From Cystobacter fuscus DSM 2262 (GTDB lineage: Bacteria; Myxococcota; Myxococcia; Myxococcales; Myxococcaceae), in assembly GCF_000335475.2 (NCBI RefSeq), contig NZ_ANAH02000021.1, forward strand, positions 1 to 64,000: 64,000 nt of DNA, read 5' to 3'. A model generated the notes under the pieces. The model had not been told where the DNA came from, searched no databases, and saw only the letters and a list, made by a program, of their open reading frames with translations. Positions 1-8,800 of the stretch are shown one piece after another. The first letter of the stretch is position 1. Each line of letters starts with the position of its first letter. The position numbers and the translations under genes are program-made.

Positions 1-1
1 C

Positions 2-901
2 CTCTCCTCTCCCGTCCCCCCCCCACCCCGGCCCGCCTTCACCCCGAGCCGCGCACCCGGCGCGGGTGGACCGCCCGGCGCCCGGCCCGGCGGCTTCGCG
101 CGGCCCCGGACGCCCCGGCCCCCGCCCACCAACGAGCAGATCCTCGCCCTGGCCGCCAAGGAGCACGTGCCGGCGCGCATCGCCAAGGGCGAGCTCGAGG
201 GCAAGATGAAGTGCCGCATCTGGCGCAAGCTGCACGCCGAGGAAGCCAAGCGCTTCGATCAGGTGTACGCGCTGATGGGCCAGAACCCGGGCCTGTCGCT
301 CGCGGACGGCTTCGGCGTGCTGCAGAGCGGCCTGACGGTGGCCGAGTTCCTCGCGCGCAAGGAGCGCACCCAGCGCAAGGCCGCCGTGAAGACGGCCCGC
401 GGCGAGGTGGATGACACCTCCATCAGCGCCTTCATCCAGGGACTCGTCGAGGCGAAGACGGAGATGGCCATGGTGCTCGGCGAGCGCACCGTGCTCGACA
501 CCGTGACGAGCGTGGAGCCCATCTCCTTCGTGCTGGGCCGCAGCGGCCGGCAGGAGAAGCTCCAGGTCGTCATGATGACGCGCCGCTCGGACTGGGAGCA
601 GCTCATGCCCCACCTGGAGCGTGACCCCAAGCTCACCCAGAAGCCCGCCAACGTCGCGCGCCAGCCCGACAAGCGCCCCTTCTCCGACCCCCGCCCCTTC
701 CTCGCCCACCAGGGTCAGTCCGTGCGGCTGACGCTGCGCAACGGCATCCAGCTCGTCATGCCCCTGCGCGTGGTGGGCCGCTTCGACCTGCTGCTCGGCG
801 AGGATGGACACGAGGTCTTCGTCCCCCTGCACGCCCTGGTGCGCTTCTCGGCCGAGGACTCGCTGGACGACCCCGGCGCCGAGCCCGGCGAGAACTCCTA
901 G
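2..901 (+). CDS. Unrecognised protein, 5' end outside the window
   Basis: The frame is open from the left edge to the TAG at 899-901, so about 299 residues are visible and the true start lies upstream. The first ~42 visible residues are a Pro/Gly/Arg-rich low-complexity linker. A folded part begins near base 128 (residues TNEQILALAAKEHVPAR) and continues with a charged helical segment and a beta-rich C-terminal part. A GTG at 167 could start an internal product, but the coding pattern continues upstream of it. No signal peptide, membrane span or catalytic motif is visible. The cupredoxin gene follows 15 bases later on the same strand. I do not recognise the family. The C-rich sequence at 1-60 may also reflect low-quality sequence at the edge. 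Confidence 0.6.
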   Translation, partial: LSSPVPPPPRPAFTPSRAPGAGGPPGARPGGFARPRTPRPPPTNEQILALAAKEHVPARIAKGELEGKMKCRIWRKLHAEEAKRFDQVYALMGQNPGLSLADGFGVLQSGLTVAEFLARKERTQRKAAVKTARGEVDDTSISAFIQGLVEAKTEMAMVLGERTVLDTVTSVEPISFVLGRSGRQEKLQVVMMTRRSDWEQLMPHLERDPKLTQKPANVARQPDKRPFSDPRPFLAHQGQSVRLTLRNGIQLVMPLRVVGRFDLLLGEDGHEVFVPLHALVRFSAEDSLDDPGAEPGENS

Positions 902-916
902 CCCCCAAGGAACCCG

Positions 917-1318
917 ATGCCGTTCTTCTCGAAAATCATCAAGCCCCTGCTCGCGCTCGCCCTGTCCGCGGCGGTCCTCGGCGCCGAGCAGGGCTGTACG
1001 AAGGCCAGCGCGCCCTCCGCGTCCGCCGCGCCGGAGGCGAAGCCGGGTGAGCCGCGCACCATCGCCCTCACCATCACCGAGAAGGGCTACGAGCCCAGCC
1101 CCATCACCCTCCAGCAGGGCCAGCCGGTGAAGCTCGTGCTCACGCGCACCACGGAGCACACCTGCGCGACGGAGATCGTCCTCGACGAGTACAACATCAA
1201 CACGCCCGTGCCCCTCAACCAGCCGGTGGAGGTGGCCTTCACCCCCACGAAGACGGGCAAGCTCGTCTATGGCTGCGCGATGGGGAAGATGATCAGCGGC
1301 GTGTTCATGGTGGAGTGA
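917..1318 (+). CDS. Exported cupredoxin-domain protein
   Basis: This 133-residue protein has an N-terminal hydrophobic signal (residues 5-22) followed by an Ala/Ser/Pro linker. Residues ~45-133 form one cupredoxin-like beta-sandwich of the short Cupredoxin_1 type found in periplasmic copper-binding proteins. Candidate ligands are the His in TTEHTCATE and the Cys and Met residues in the C-terminal YGCAMGKM loop, which is where type-1 copper ligands sit. Cys27 follows the signal, but the residue three before it is Glu, which is a poor lipobox, so periplasmic release is as likely as lipidation. A role in copper binding or electron transfer is inferred; the partner is unknown. It lies 15 bases after the preceding gene. 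Confidence 0.8.
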   Translation: MPFFSKIIKPLLALALSAAVLGAEQGCTKASAPSASAAPEAKPGEPRTIALTITEKGYEPSPITLQQGQPVKLVLTRTTEHTCATEIVLDEYNINTPVPLNQPVEVAFTPTKTGKLVYGCAMGKMISGVFMVE

Positions 1319-1321
1319 CGC

Positions 1322-2848
1322 TCAACGCTCCGGGCACGAGCCTGGGGGCGTGAGCGCCGCGGCCCGGTGGCGCGCGAGATGGAAGGCGGGCCAGCCCCCC
1401 TGGTCCCGCTCGGGAAAGCGGCAGAACATCCCGTGAAGCTCCGGCGAGAAGACGCTGTCGGGAACCTGGGCCAGGTGCGCGGCCATCTCGGGCGCGGCGT
1501 CCTCGGAGAGTGACCAGGCCAGGTATGACGCATCCCAGGACGTGCCCTCGGTGGAGCGCGCCAGGTTGGCCCGCGCGATGAAGGCATCCGGGTTGAGCAC
1601 GTTGAGCGCCGCGAGGCCGACGAGTGCCCCCGCGAAGGCGCCCATGGCGAAGCGCTCCGGCCGCCACCACAGCGTCACCACGCGCCAGACGAGCACCCCC
1701 GCCAGCGCCAGCATGAAGACGTGCGTGTACACGCGCAGGTGCGTGTAGCCATAGGCGGACTCGTAGAGCGCCATGCGCTGGACCGCCGAGGCGAGCAGCA
1801 CCAGCACCAGCCCCACCATCGCCGAGCACGCCGCCCGGAAGGCGGTGACCTGCCCCGCCCCGTTCAGCCGCGTCCAGCGCTCCAGCACCAGGCTCAGCCC
1901 CAGCGTCATCACCGACACCGCGAGCAGCTCGAAGAAGCCTCGCCGGGCGTACTCGGAATAGGTGAGTCCCGAGGGCAGCCGCGCCCCGCCCCACATGAAG
2001 GCGAGTTGCAGGGAGACAAAGGCCAGGAAGAGCACGTCCACCGCGCCCAGGAGCGTGAGGCTCTCGATGAAGCCCAGACGACCCACGGCCGGAGCCGCCT
2101 CGAGCACCCCCGCCTCCCGCTCCCGCCGCCGCCGCAGCGCATGCGCGAGCAGACCCAGCACCCCGAAGGCACTGCCCGCGGCGAACACCCCTCGCGCCAG
2201 CGTGTCCACCGAGAACACGTTCCACACGAAGGAAAACCCCCGATCCACCGCCACCGAGAAGACCTCGTCCGCCGAGGAGAGCAGCGCGGTGAAGAGAATC
2301 AGGATCGGCAGGGACAGCAGGGCGCCCCGCGCCACCGGCAACAACTTCGGGAGCTGGCCGCGCAGCGGAATGCGCTCCACCTCCGAGCGCACCACCGCCG
2401 GAGGAAGGAACATGGCCTGCCACGCGCCGCCCAGCACGGTGGAGACATAGTCGCCCAGCCCGAGCCGCTCCACGCGGCCCGCCGCCCAGAAGTGCACCAG
2501 CAACAGCAACAGCAGGCCCGAGGCCAGGACGTTGAGCGACGTGAGCAGGGGGCTCGCGCGCACGAACACCATCCCGGAGAAGAACAGCCAGGGCACGAGC
2601 AGCCAGGCGTTGGGGCGTGCCCGCTGCCAGCCCTCGCGACCGCCCAGTGCGAGGAGCGCCCCCAGCAGCAGCAGCGCGAACAAGGGGAAGGACAGACCCA
2701 GTGCGGGTCCATCGAAGAGCACCTCGGCACAGACCCCCAGGCCGAGCGCGGCGAGCAGGGTCGCTCGCGGCCGCCGCAGACGGGGAACGGCCTGGGGCGA
2801 GGGTGGAGACACGACGGGCAGCGACAGTCCGGTGGCGGGGATCGACAT
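1322..2848 (-). CDS. DUF4153/DUF4173-type polytopic membrane protein
   Basis: This 508-residue integral membrane protein has about ten or more hydrophobic spans spread over residues ~35-430. The segment YSEYARRGFFELL, in the middle-to-late part, is the signature I associate with DUF4153/DUF4173 proteins, whose function is unknown. The C-terminal ~80 residues are soluble. The ATG at 2848 was chosen because a GGAG lies about 8 bases upstream; a longer in-frame extension to 2974 exists but lacks a site and would put a charged tail before the first span. It converges on the cupredoxin gene with only 3 bases between the two stops and diverges from the DinG fusion. Confidence 0.75.
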   Translation of the reverse strand: MSIPATGLSLPVVSPPSPQAVPRLRRPRATLLAALGLGVCAEVLFDGPALGLSFPLFALLLLGALLALGGREGWQRARPNAWLLVPWLFFSGMVFVRASPLLTSLNVLASGLLLLLLVHFWAAGRVERLGLGDYVSTVLGGAWQAMFLPPAVVRSEVERIPLRGQLPKLLPVARGALLSLPILILFTALLSSADEVFSVAVDRGFSFVWNVFSVDTLARGVFAAGSAFGVLGLLAHALRRRREREAGVLEAAPAVGRLGFIESLTLLGAVDVLFLAFVSLQLAFMWGGARLPSGLTYSEYARRGFFELLAVSVMTLGLSLVLERWTRLNGAGQVTAFRAACSAMVGLVLVLLASAVQRMALYESAYGYTHLRVYTHVFMLALAGVLVWRVVTLWWRPERFAMGAFAGALVGLAALNVLNPDAFIARANLARSTEGTSWDASYLAWSLSEDAAPEMAAHLAQVPDSVFSPELHGMFCRFPERDQGGWPAFHLARHRAAALTPPGSCPER

Positions 2849-3027
2849 GCGAGGGCTCCAGACAGGCAATCGAGCGAGAGTCCCCAAGATGGACTCCTGG
2901 CGGGCCGCCGTGCGGATCTTCACGGCGAGTGGTCGATTCCCCTCCACCAACGGTCGCTTCGCCGGACCCCACACGCCCGGTTTCTCGGCATCACCCCCGA
3001 AGGCAGGTAGGCTGGGCGCTTCATCCC

Positions 3028-5979
3028 ATGAACGGCGCGGCGGAACTCTTCACCCGGCACGTGTTCCTGGACCTCGAGACCACGGGATTGGATCCCCGCG
3101 TCGATGAGGTCATCGAACTCGGGGCCCTCTTCATCGAGAACGGCCGGATCACCGACCGCTACGCCCAGTTCTTCGCCGCCTCGCGTCCCCTGCCCCTCAC
3201 CATCCGTCGGCTCACCGGCATCGAGGACGCACAGCTCGCCGGGCAACCCCGCCTCGCCCACAAGGCCGCCGAGCTGCGCGAGCGGCTCGCGGGCTGGACG
3301 GTGGTCGCCCACAACGCCTCCTTCGAGAAGGGCTTCCTCCCGGACATCCTCGGCCCCCTGCGCGCCCCGGTGCTCGACTCGTGCGAGCTCATGCACTACC
3401 TGCACCCGGAGCTGTCCAGCCATTCGCTGGAGTCGCTGCTGCGCTGGGCCGGCAAGGGCCCTCGCGAGCGGCATCGCGCCATGACGGACTGCGAGGCCAC
3501 CCACGCCGTGCTCGTCCATGCCCTGGAGGGCTGCGTGCGCGACGGGCGCGCCGAGGATCTCGCCGATCTGCTGGAGACGCTCGATCCCCGCGCCGCGCTG
3601 CGGCTGGCGCAGATCGAGGCGGGCGAGGCGGGCGACGAGCTGGAAGGCTCGAGCGACGTGGACGCCGCTCCGCTCGTGTCGCTGCTCACCGGACTGTGGA
3701 CGCTGTGCCGCTCGCGTCCCGCCGCCCTGAAGCTCTCGGGCTCGGGATTCCTGCCCGGACGGCCCGAACGCCAGCGCGCCAATGGCTCCAAGCCCCCGGA
3801 CGAGCCCCCCGGCGAGGACACCCCCGTGCAGCCCGTACGCCCCGAGGAGGTGACGGCCCTGCTCGGCCCCGACGGCGCCCTGCAACACACGCAGGAGGGC
3901 TTCGCGGTGCGCCCCGCCCAACTGGAGATGGCCCAGGCCGTGGCGCGCACCCTGTCCGAGGGCGGGCAGCTCGCGGTGGAGGCCGGCACCGGCACCGGCA
4001 AGTCGCTCGCGTACCTGACGCCCGCCGCCCTCTTCACCGTGCGCAACGGCCGCAAGGTGGGCGTGGCGCCTCATACCAAGACGCTCCAGGATCAGCTCAT
4101 CGAGAAGGACCTGCCCCGGCTGCACCGCGCCACCGGGGGCGCCTTCTCCTACGCGCTGCTCAAGGGCCAGACGAACTACCTCTGCCGCCGCCGCGCGCTC
4201 GACATCACCCGCGTGGAGCCCGGCATGGGCCACGCCGCGCGCGCGCCCCGTGCCTACCTGCGCGCCCTCCTGCGCCGCGGCCCCGACGGAGACCTGGACC
4301 GGCTCAGCCATTGGTTCCGAGATCGCTTCCCCGTGCTGCTCGCGCTCGCCCCGGCGGTGCGCTCGGAGGCGGCCACCACGCTCGGCGAGCGCTGCCCGCA
4401 CTACCACCGCTGCTACTACCACTCGGCCGTGGCCCAGGCGCGCGAGGCGGACGTGCTCGTCATCAACCAGTCGCTCGCCTTCGCCTGGCCCGCGCGCTAC
4501 CCGAAGTTGGATCACCTGGTGCTCGACGAGGCGCACGAGGTGGAGGACGTCGCCACCACCGCGCTCTCCTCGGAGCTGTCGGACATGGCCTTCATCCGGC
4601 TCGCCGAGCGGCTGCACGGACGCGACGGTCGGCGCGGCCTCTTCGCCGAGCTGCGGCGCGCCCTCTTCGCCTCCCGGCGCGGGGAGGCCCGCACGCTGAT
4701 GAGCGAGATCGAAAGCGCCCTGACCGCGGTGGGCACGGCCGTACGCCGGCTCGGCGAGAGCGTGATGCACCTGTGCGAGCCGGCCGCCGCGAGCGCCTCC
4801 GAGGCCGACGACGAGTCCTCCTATGCCCCGGAGCTGCGCATCACCCCCGAGGTGCGCTCGAGCGCGCCCTGGATGCCCGTGCGCGAGGGACTGCTCGAGG
4901 TGCGCGAATGCCTTCAGGCGCTGCACAAGCGGCTCACGGTGGGCGTGGCGGAGGTGCTGCCGGACCTGGGCGTGAAGATGCCGCCGCTGGAGCGAGAGCT
5001 CGCGGGAGGAGTGGCGGAGGTGCAGGAGTTGGCCACGCTGACCTCGGAGCTGTCCGACGATCCCGCCGAGGGCCGGTGCTACGCGGCCACGGCGGTGCCC
5101 CGCAAGCAACGCTGGACGCTCATCGCCCAGCCGGTGAACGTGGCGGCCTACGTGTCGCGGGACTTCGCGCAGCACAAGCGGGCGCTCGTGCTCACCTCGG
5201 CCACGCTGAGCACGGGCACCGAGCGCATGCCCTATGTGCTCGGGCGGCTGGGGCTGGACGGACGCAACGAGGGAATCTCCGCCCCCCGGATGATGCGCGC
5301 GCCCACGCCCTTCGATCTGCGCACGCAGGCGCTGGTGGTGCTGGTGACGGACGCGCCGCGCGCGCACGAGCCGGCGTTCATCGAGTGGGCGGCGATGCGC
5401 ATGTCCGGCATGGCCAAGGTGATGGGCGGACGGGTGCTGGGCCTGTTCGCCTCCACGCGGCGCATGGAGCGCGTGGCGGATGAGCTGCGCCTGAAGCTGG
5501 AGCCCCAGGGCATCGAGGTGATGCGGCAGTCGCGCGGGCACGGACGCTCGCTCGCGGCCCGGCAGGAGAAGGACACCGGCACGGTGCTGCTCGGGACCAA
5601 GAGCTTCTGGCAGGGCGTGGACATCCCCGGCCGGGGCGTGGGCTGCGTCTTCATCGACAAGCTGCCCCTGGAGCCCGCCAGCCGCCCGCTCGTGGCCTCG
5701 CGCGAGGAGACGCTCGCCCGGGGACGCAACACGCACCTGGGCTTCCTCTCCTACCGCCTGCCCCGGGCGCTCCTGCAACTGCGCCAGGGCGTGGGCCGGC
5801 TCATCCGCTCGCATGGGGACCGGGGCGTGGTCATCATCGCCGACCCGGGTCACCCCAGCTACCGCCAGGCCCTGCTCGACGCGCTCGCGGGCTATCGCGT
5901 GGTGATGCTCCCCTGGAGCGAGGCCCGCGTGCGCCTGTTCTCCGCCATGGACGCGATGGGACTCATCCGCGGGCCGTGA
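3028..5979 (+). CDS. dinG: DEDDh 3'-5' exonuclease fused to DinG/XPD-type helicase
   Basis: This 983-residue protein has two parts. Residues ~10-170 are a DnaQ/epsilon-type exonuclease with D15-x-E17 in LDLETTGLD and H149...D154 in HRAMTDCEA. Residues ~290-980 are a superfamily 2 helicase with Walker A around K325 (EAGTGTGKS), the DEAH box at 500-503 and C-terminal motifs including QGVDIPG and QGVGRLIR. Cys386, Cys456 and Cys462 lie where DinG/XPD proteins hold an iron-sulphur cluster, but I could not place the fourth cysteine. The fusion order matches the DinG/epsilon proteins of Firmicutes. A role in unwinding and trimming damaged or R-loop-containing DNA is inferred. No Shine-Dalgarno precedes the ATG; TAGGCT lies at 3008-3013. 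Confidence 0.88.
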   Translation: MNGAAELFTRHVFLDLETTGLDPRVDEVIELGALFIENGRITDRYAQFFAASRPLPLTIRRLTGIEDAQLAGQPRLAHKAAELRERLAGWTVVAHNASFEKGFLPDILGPLRAPVLDSCELMHYLHPELSSHSLESLLRWAGKGPRERHRAMTDCEATHAVLVHALEGCVRDGRAEDLADLLETLDPRAALRLAQIEAGEAGDELEGSSDVDAAPLVSLLTGLWTLCRSRPAALKLSGSGFLPGRPERQRANGSKPPDEPPGEDTPVQPVRPEEVTALLGPDGALQHTQEGFAVRPAQLEMAQAVARTLSEGGQLAVEAGTGTGKSLAYLTPAALFTVRNGRKVGVAPHTKTLQDQLIEKDLPRLHRATGGAFSYALLKGQTNYLCRRRALDITRVEPGMGHAARAPRAYLRALLRRGPDGDLDRLSHWFRDRFPVLLALAPAVRSEAATTLGERCPHYHRCYYHSAVAQAREADVLVINQSLAFAWPARYPKLDHLVLDEAHEVEDVATTALSSELSDMAFIRLAERLHGRDGRRGLFAELRRALFASRRGEARTLMSEIESALTAVGTAVRRLGESVMHLCEPAAASASEADDESSYAPELRITPEVRSSAPWMPVREGLLEVRECLQALHKRLTVGVAEVLPDLGVKMPPLERELAGGVAEVQELATLTSELSDDPAEGRCYAATAVPRKQRWTLIAQPVNVAAYVSRDFAQHKRALVLTSATLSTGTERMPYVLGRLGLDGRNEGISAPRMMRAPTPFDLRTQALVVLVTDAPRAHEPAFIEWAAMRMSGMAKVMGGRVLGLFASTRRMERVADELRLKLEPQGIEVMRQSRGHGRSLAARQEKDTGTVLLGTKSFWQGVDIPGRGVGCVFIDKLPLEPASRPLVASREETLARGRNTHLGFLSYRLPRALLQLRQGVGRLIRSHGDRGVVIIADPGHPSYRQALLDALAGYRVVMLPWSEARVRLFSAMDAMGLIRGP

Positions 5980-6000
5980 CGCCTTCGGCTCACCCCGCGC

Positions 6001-6963
6001 TCACGCCTTGTCCAACACGCCGTTCTGGTAGTCCTCGATGGCCTGGCGGATCTCCTCCCGGGTGTTCATGACGAAGGGGCCGTGCTGCACGATGGGCTCG
6101 CGCAAGGGCCTGCCCGCGGCGACGAGCACCGCGCTGCGCTGATTCGTCGCGCGCAGCCGCAGCCGCTTGCCCGACCCCAGCAGGGCGAGCTGTCCCGCGC
6201 GTACCGTCTTCGGCTTGCCCTCGGGACCCAGGTGCACCTCGCCCTCGTGGACGAACGCGAACGCCGTGTGCTCGGGCGGCAGCTCCACTTCGAACGGTTG
6301 ATCATCCTCCAGGCGCAGCGTGAAGAGAATGGGCTCGGTCGGGCGCTCGCGCACGGGGCCCACCAGCCCGCTCACTCCGCCCGCGATGAGCCGCACGTGG
6401 CTGCCGGCGGCCGACAGCTTCGCCTCGCTCAGGCGCTCGGGCACCAGGTCCTGGTAGTACGGCGGGCACAGCTTCTCCTTCGCCGGCAGGTTGAGCCAGA
6501 GCTGGAAGCCGGACATCAGGCCCCGGTCCTGCTCGGGCATCTCCGAGTGGATGATGCCGCGCCCCGCCGTCATCCACTGCGAGCCCGCCCCGAGGATGAG
6601 CCCCGAGTTGCCCCGGCTATCCCGGTGCCGCATGCGGCCCTCGAGCATCACCGTCACCGTCTCGAAGCCCCGGTGCGGATGATCGGGGAAGCCCGCCAGG
6701 TACGCCCCCGGCTCGTCCGAGTGGAAGCGATCCAGCATCAGGAACGGATCGAGGTGGCGCAGCGCGGGCTGGCCGATGACGCGGGTCAACCGCACGCCCG
6801 CGCCGTCACTCGTGGGCATGCCTTCCAACGTCTGGAGCACGCTCCGGTCCGACGTGGCGATGAACGCGGGAGCGCGCGACTCACTTCCAGAACGGCATCC
6901 CGCCGCCACGGCCACCGTGGCCAGCATCGAGTCGACGAGGAACCGTCGGCGCGTCATCGTCAT
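6001..6963 (-). CDS. Pirin family protein with Tat/lipoprotein-type export signal
   Basis: The 320-residue protein is a bicupin of the pirin family. The metal ligands are all present: H95 and H97 in HPHRGFE, H139 and E141 in HSE, matching His56/His58/His101/Glu103 of human pirin. Some family members have quercetin 2,3-dioxygenase activity. The N-terminus is unusual for a mainly cytosolic family: a twin-arginine motif (TRRRFL, residues 4-9), a hydrophobic stretch and a lipobox ending at Cys23, so a Tat-exported lipoprotein is inferred. Its ATG at 6963 overlaps the stop of the DUF4276 gene by four bases (ATGA); a second ATG lies at 6957. It ends the minus-strand gene run that starts at 10355. 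Confidence 0.88.
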   Translation of the reverse strand: MTMTRRRFLVDSMLATVAVAAGCRSGSESRAPAFIATSDRSVLQTLEGMPTSDGAGVRLTRVIGQPALRHLDPFLMLDRFHSDEPGAYLAGFPDHPHRGFETVTVMLEGRMRHRDSRGNSGLILGAGSQWMTAGRGIIHSEMPEQDRGLMSGFQLWLNLPAKEKLCPPYYQDLVPERLSEAKLSAAGSHVRLIAGGVSGLVGPVRERPTEPILFTLRLEDDQPFEVELPPEHTAFAFVHEGEVHLGPEGKPKTVRAGQLALLGSGKRLRLRATNQRSAVLVAAGRPLREPIVQHGPFVMNTREEIRQAIEDYQNGVLDKA

Positions 6964-7574
6964 GGCGTGTCTCCCTGTCCATCCACGGACCCTGTCGTCG
7001 CACAGAGCATCTCAATGGACCGGACGAACTTGTCAAAGGACCTGGATTGCGAGCGTAAGAAGGCCACGTCAATGCCCCGAGTTTCACTCAACTGATGGGT
7101 CGTAGGCAGATAGCCGGGAACAAGGAGCCTCATGGCCTTCTTGGCATCACGGATCTTCTCTGGCTTGTAGATGCCCAGAGACCCCAGGTCGATCATCCCC
7201 CGCGCGAGAAGTAACCAGGTCTCATACTCACGGACCGCCATCACCGCGAGGCTGTTGGGCAGCAGCTTCCGCATGCGCTCCGAGGCATCGGGGCCCCACG
7301 TCGCGGCGCAATCATCATCCTCGTCACAGAGCAGGAGCGCCGCCTGGGCCTTGCGAGAGCGGACCAGCTTCATCGCACGGATGAGTCCTTCGTCCCGGGC
7401 GGGACGCTTCGGCCCCAGAGGCCGCCCGTCCACGAACTCCGAGCGTGGCTGACGAATGGGCTCCTTGTCGACGAACCACCCCGTCACCCCGAGATGGCCC
7501 ATCACCAGATAGCACAGGCTCGGGATGGCCTCGACCTCACCGTGCCCCTCGACGATGCAGACAAGGCGGTTCAC
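6960..7574 (-). CDS. DUF4276 family protein, TOPRIM-like nuclease partner
   Basis: This 204-residue protein matches DUF4276. E9 (IVEGHGE, just after the first strand) and D84-E85-D86 (LLLCDEDDD) sit where a TOPRIM fold carries its Glu and DxD metal ligands. DUF4276 proteins are commonly encoded next to AAA_21 ATPases, as here, which recalls OLD-type nucleases split into two chains. The start is GTG at 7574, overlapping the ATPase stop as GTGA, so translation is coupled. The stop overlaps the pirin start. Nuclease action on invading DNA or RNA is an inference, not shown. An effector working on another substrate through the same fold cannot be excluded. Confidence 0.8.
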   Translation of the reverse strand: MNRLVCIVEGHGEVEAIPSLCYLVMGHLGVTGWFVDKEPIRQPRSEFVDGRPLGPKRPARDEGLIRAMKLVRSRKAQAALLLCDEDDDCAATWGPDASERMRKLLPNSLAVMAVREYETWLLLARGMIDLGSLGIYKPEKIRDAKKAMRLLVPGYLPTTHQLSETRGIDVAFLRSQSRSFDKFVRSIEMLCATTGSVDGQGDTP

Positions 7575-8755
7575 GACTCGGTGCCGGGAGAGCCGATCAC
7601 ATCGGGAGGTTCGCCCTCGATGCGCAGGGGCTCGCTCCTGATGAGTTCGGAGAGGCTGAAGAGCCCCTCGTTCAACACTTCGCGCTGAGCGTTCGCCAGC
7701 GGTCCTATCCGAGTCAGTCCATCCCGGTACCGGCAGACCAGGATCTCCTCGTCCCGCGCGGCATCGAGGAACTCCGGGCTGTGCGTCGTCACCAGAACGG
7801 CGCCTCGAGCGGAAGCCTCCTTGAGCACCTCATAGAGCACCGCAGCTGCGGCAGGGTGAACAGAGACTTCGGGCTCCTCGATGATCAGGCACCGACCCGG
7901 GGGCATCGTCCGTGCGGCGACGATGATGCCCAGCGCGCGCAGAGCCCCATCCGACATCTCGCGGATTCCAAAGCGAGCGTCTCCACCCGATTGCCGCTGA
8001 ACGAACTCCACGAACAGGAACTGCCCGGCCTCGGAAACGGAGAGGTCCACCAACTCCGGAACCAGCCGTCTCATCGCGAGGAGAACCCCCTCGAAGGCAA
8101 CTCCTCCCTCGGCCTTCAACCGCCGCAAGACCCCCGCCAGATTGCTTCCATCCTCTTCGAGTTCCGTGCTGGAGCTGACCAGATGGGGAGCCCGCATCTT
8201 GCTCAGATCCAGTTGGAGCCTGCGTGAGGCAGATGGCGAAGGCGTGAGCGGCTTCGACTGGCGGGCGAAGAGGGAAATGCTCGTGGTCGGAACAAACCCG
8301 TCCAAGCTCATCCACCCACTACCGATCCGCTCTTCTCCAAACCGGGGAACCAGTTCCTCGAGGTCTTCATCCTCCCTGACCAGAAGCTGCCCTCGACCCC
8401 CTTTGGTGCTGAATATCCACTCCGACCCAAACCGCCATTCCGTGCCGGAGTCTGGGAGCAACGAGAAAAACTGCTCCACGAATTCTCGATCCAGGTCCAA
8501 ACGAGAATCCGCTCTACGAATCGTGACACTCGTCTCCTCGGTGTTGGGGATGCCCCACCGCCGGATCGAGGCGATGCCACCGCGCCGCTTGATGGCGGCC
8601 TCCGCGTCGAAGGAAATCTCGGTGGCGAGGAGCAGGGCGTCGGCGAAGTTGGACTTTCCGCTGCCGTTGGCGCCCACCAGGACCGTGAACGGGGCGAGCA
8701 CCACGTCGGCCTTCTCGATGCTCCGGTAGTTGCTCAACGAGACGCGTTGCCACAT
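7571..8755 (-). CDS. AAA_21/ABC-type ATPase, OLD-like, partner of DUF4276
   Basis: The 394-residue protein has the layout of SMC/ABC-like AAA_21 ATPases: MWQRVSLSNYRSI strand, Walker A at 28-35 (GANGSGKS), Walker B with catalytic Glu in LIIEEPEVSVHP and the switch His in TTHSPEF. The insert between is variable. The ATG at 8755 fits the family start; an in-frame GTG at 8782 would add nine charged residues. The gene lies 45 bases after the HEAT-repeat gene and overlaps DUF4276 by four bases. Parts of it are AT-rich for this window: bases 8461-8520 hold 29 G/C of 60 by hand count. This and the pairing suggest recent acquisition. A sensor/driver role in phage defence is inferred. Confidence 0.88.
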   Translation of the reverse strand: MWQRVSLSNYRSIEKADVVLAPFTVLVGANGSGKSNFADALLLATEISFDAEAAIKRRGGIASIRRWGIPNTEETSVTIRRADSRLDLDREFVEQFFSLLPDSGTEWRFGSEWIFSTKGGRGQLLVREDEDLEELVPRFGEERIGSGWMSLDGFVPTTSISLFARQSKPLTPSPSASRRLQLDLSKMRAPHLVSSSTELEEDGSNLAGVLRRLKAEGGVAFEGVLLAMRRLVPELVDLSVSEAGQFLFVEFVQRQSGGDARFGIREMSDGALRALGIIVAARTMPPGRCLIIEEPEVSVHPAAAAVLYEVLKEASARGAVLVTTHSPEFLDAARDEEILVCRYRDGLTRIGPLANAQREVLNEGLFSLSELIRSEPLRIEGEPPDVIGSPGTES

Positions 8756-8800
8756 GCGGCGTTCTTCGCGCCTCTCCCCCACCGAGTCAATCCAACTTCT

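Noticed and set aside
2920-5853. A 977-codon open frame on the minus strand opposite the DinG fusion
   Set aside because: It is an antisense shadow caused by high GC at third positions. The product is low-complexity with no domain, while the plus-strand gene has full motifs.
8755-8782. GTG at 8782 as the start of the AAA ATPase
   Set aside because: It would add nine charged residues ahead of the family-typical strand that follows ATG at 8755. It remains possible but less likely.
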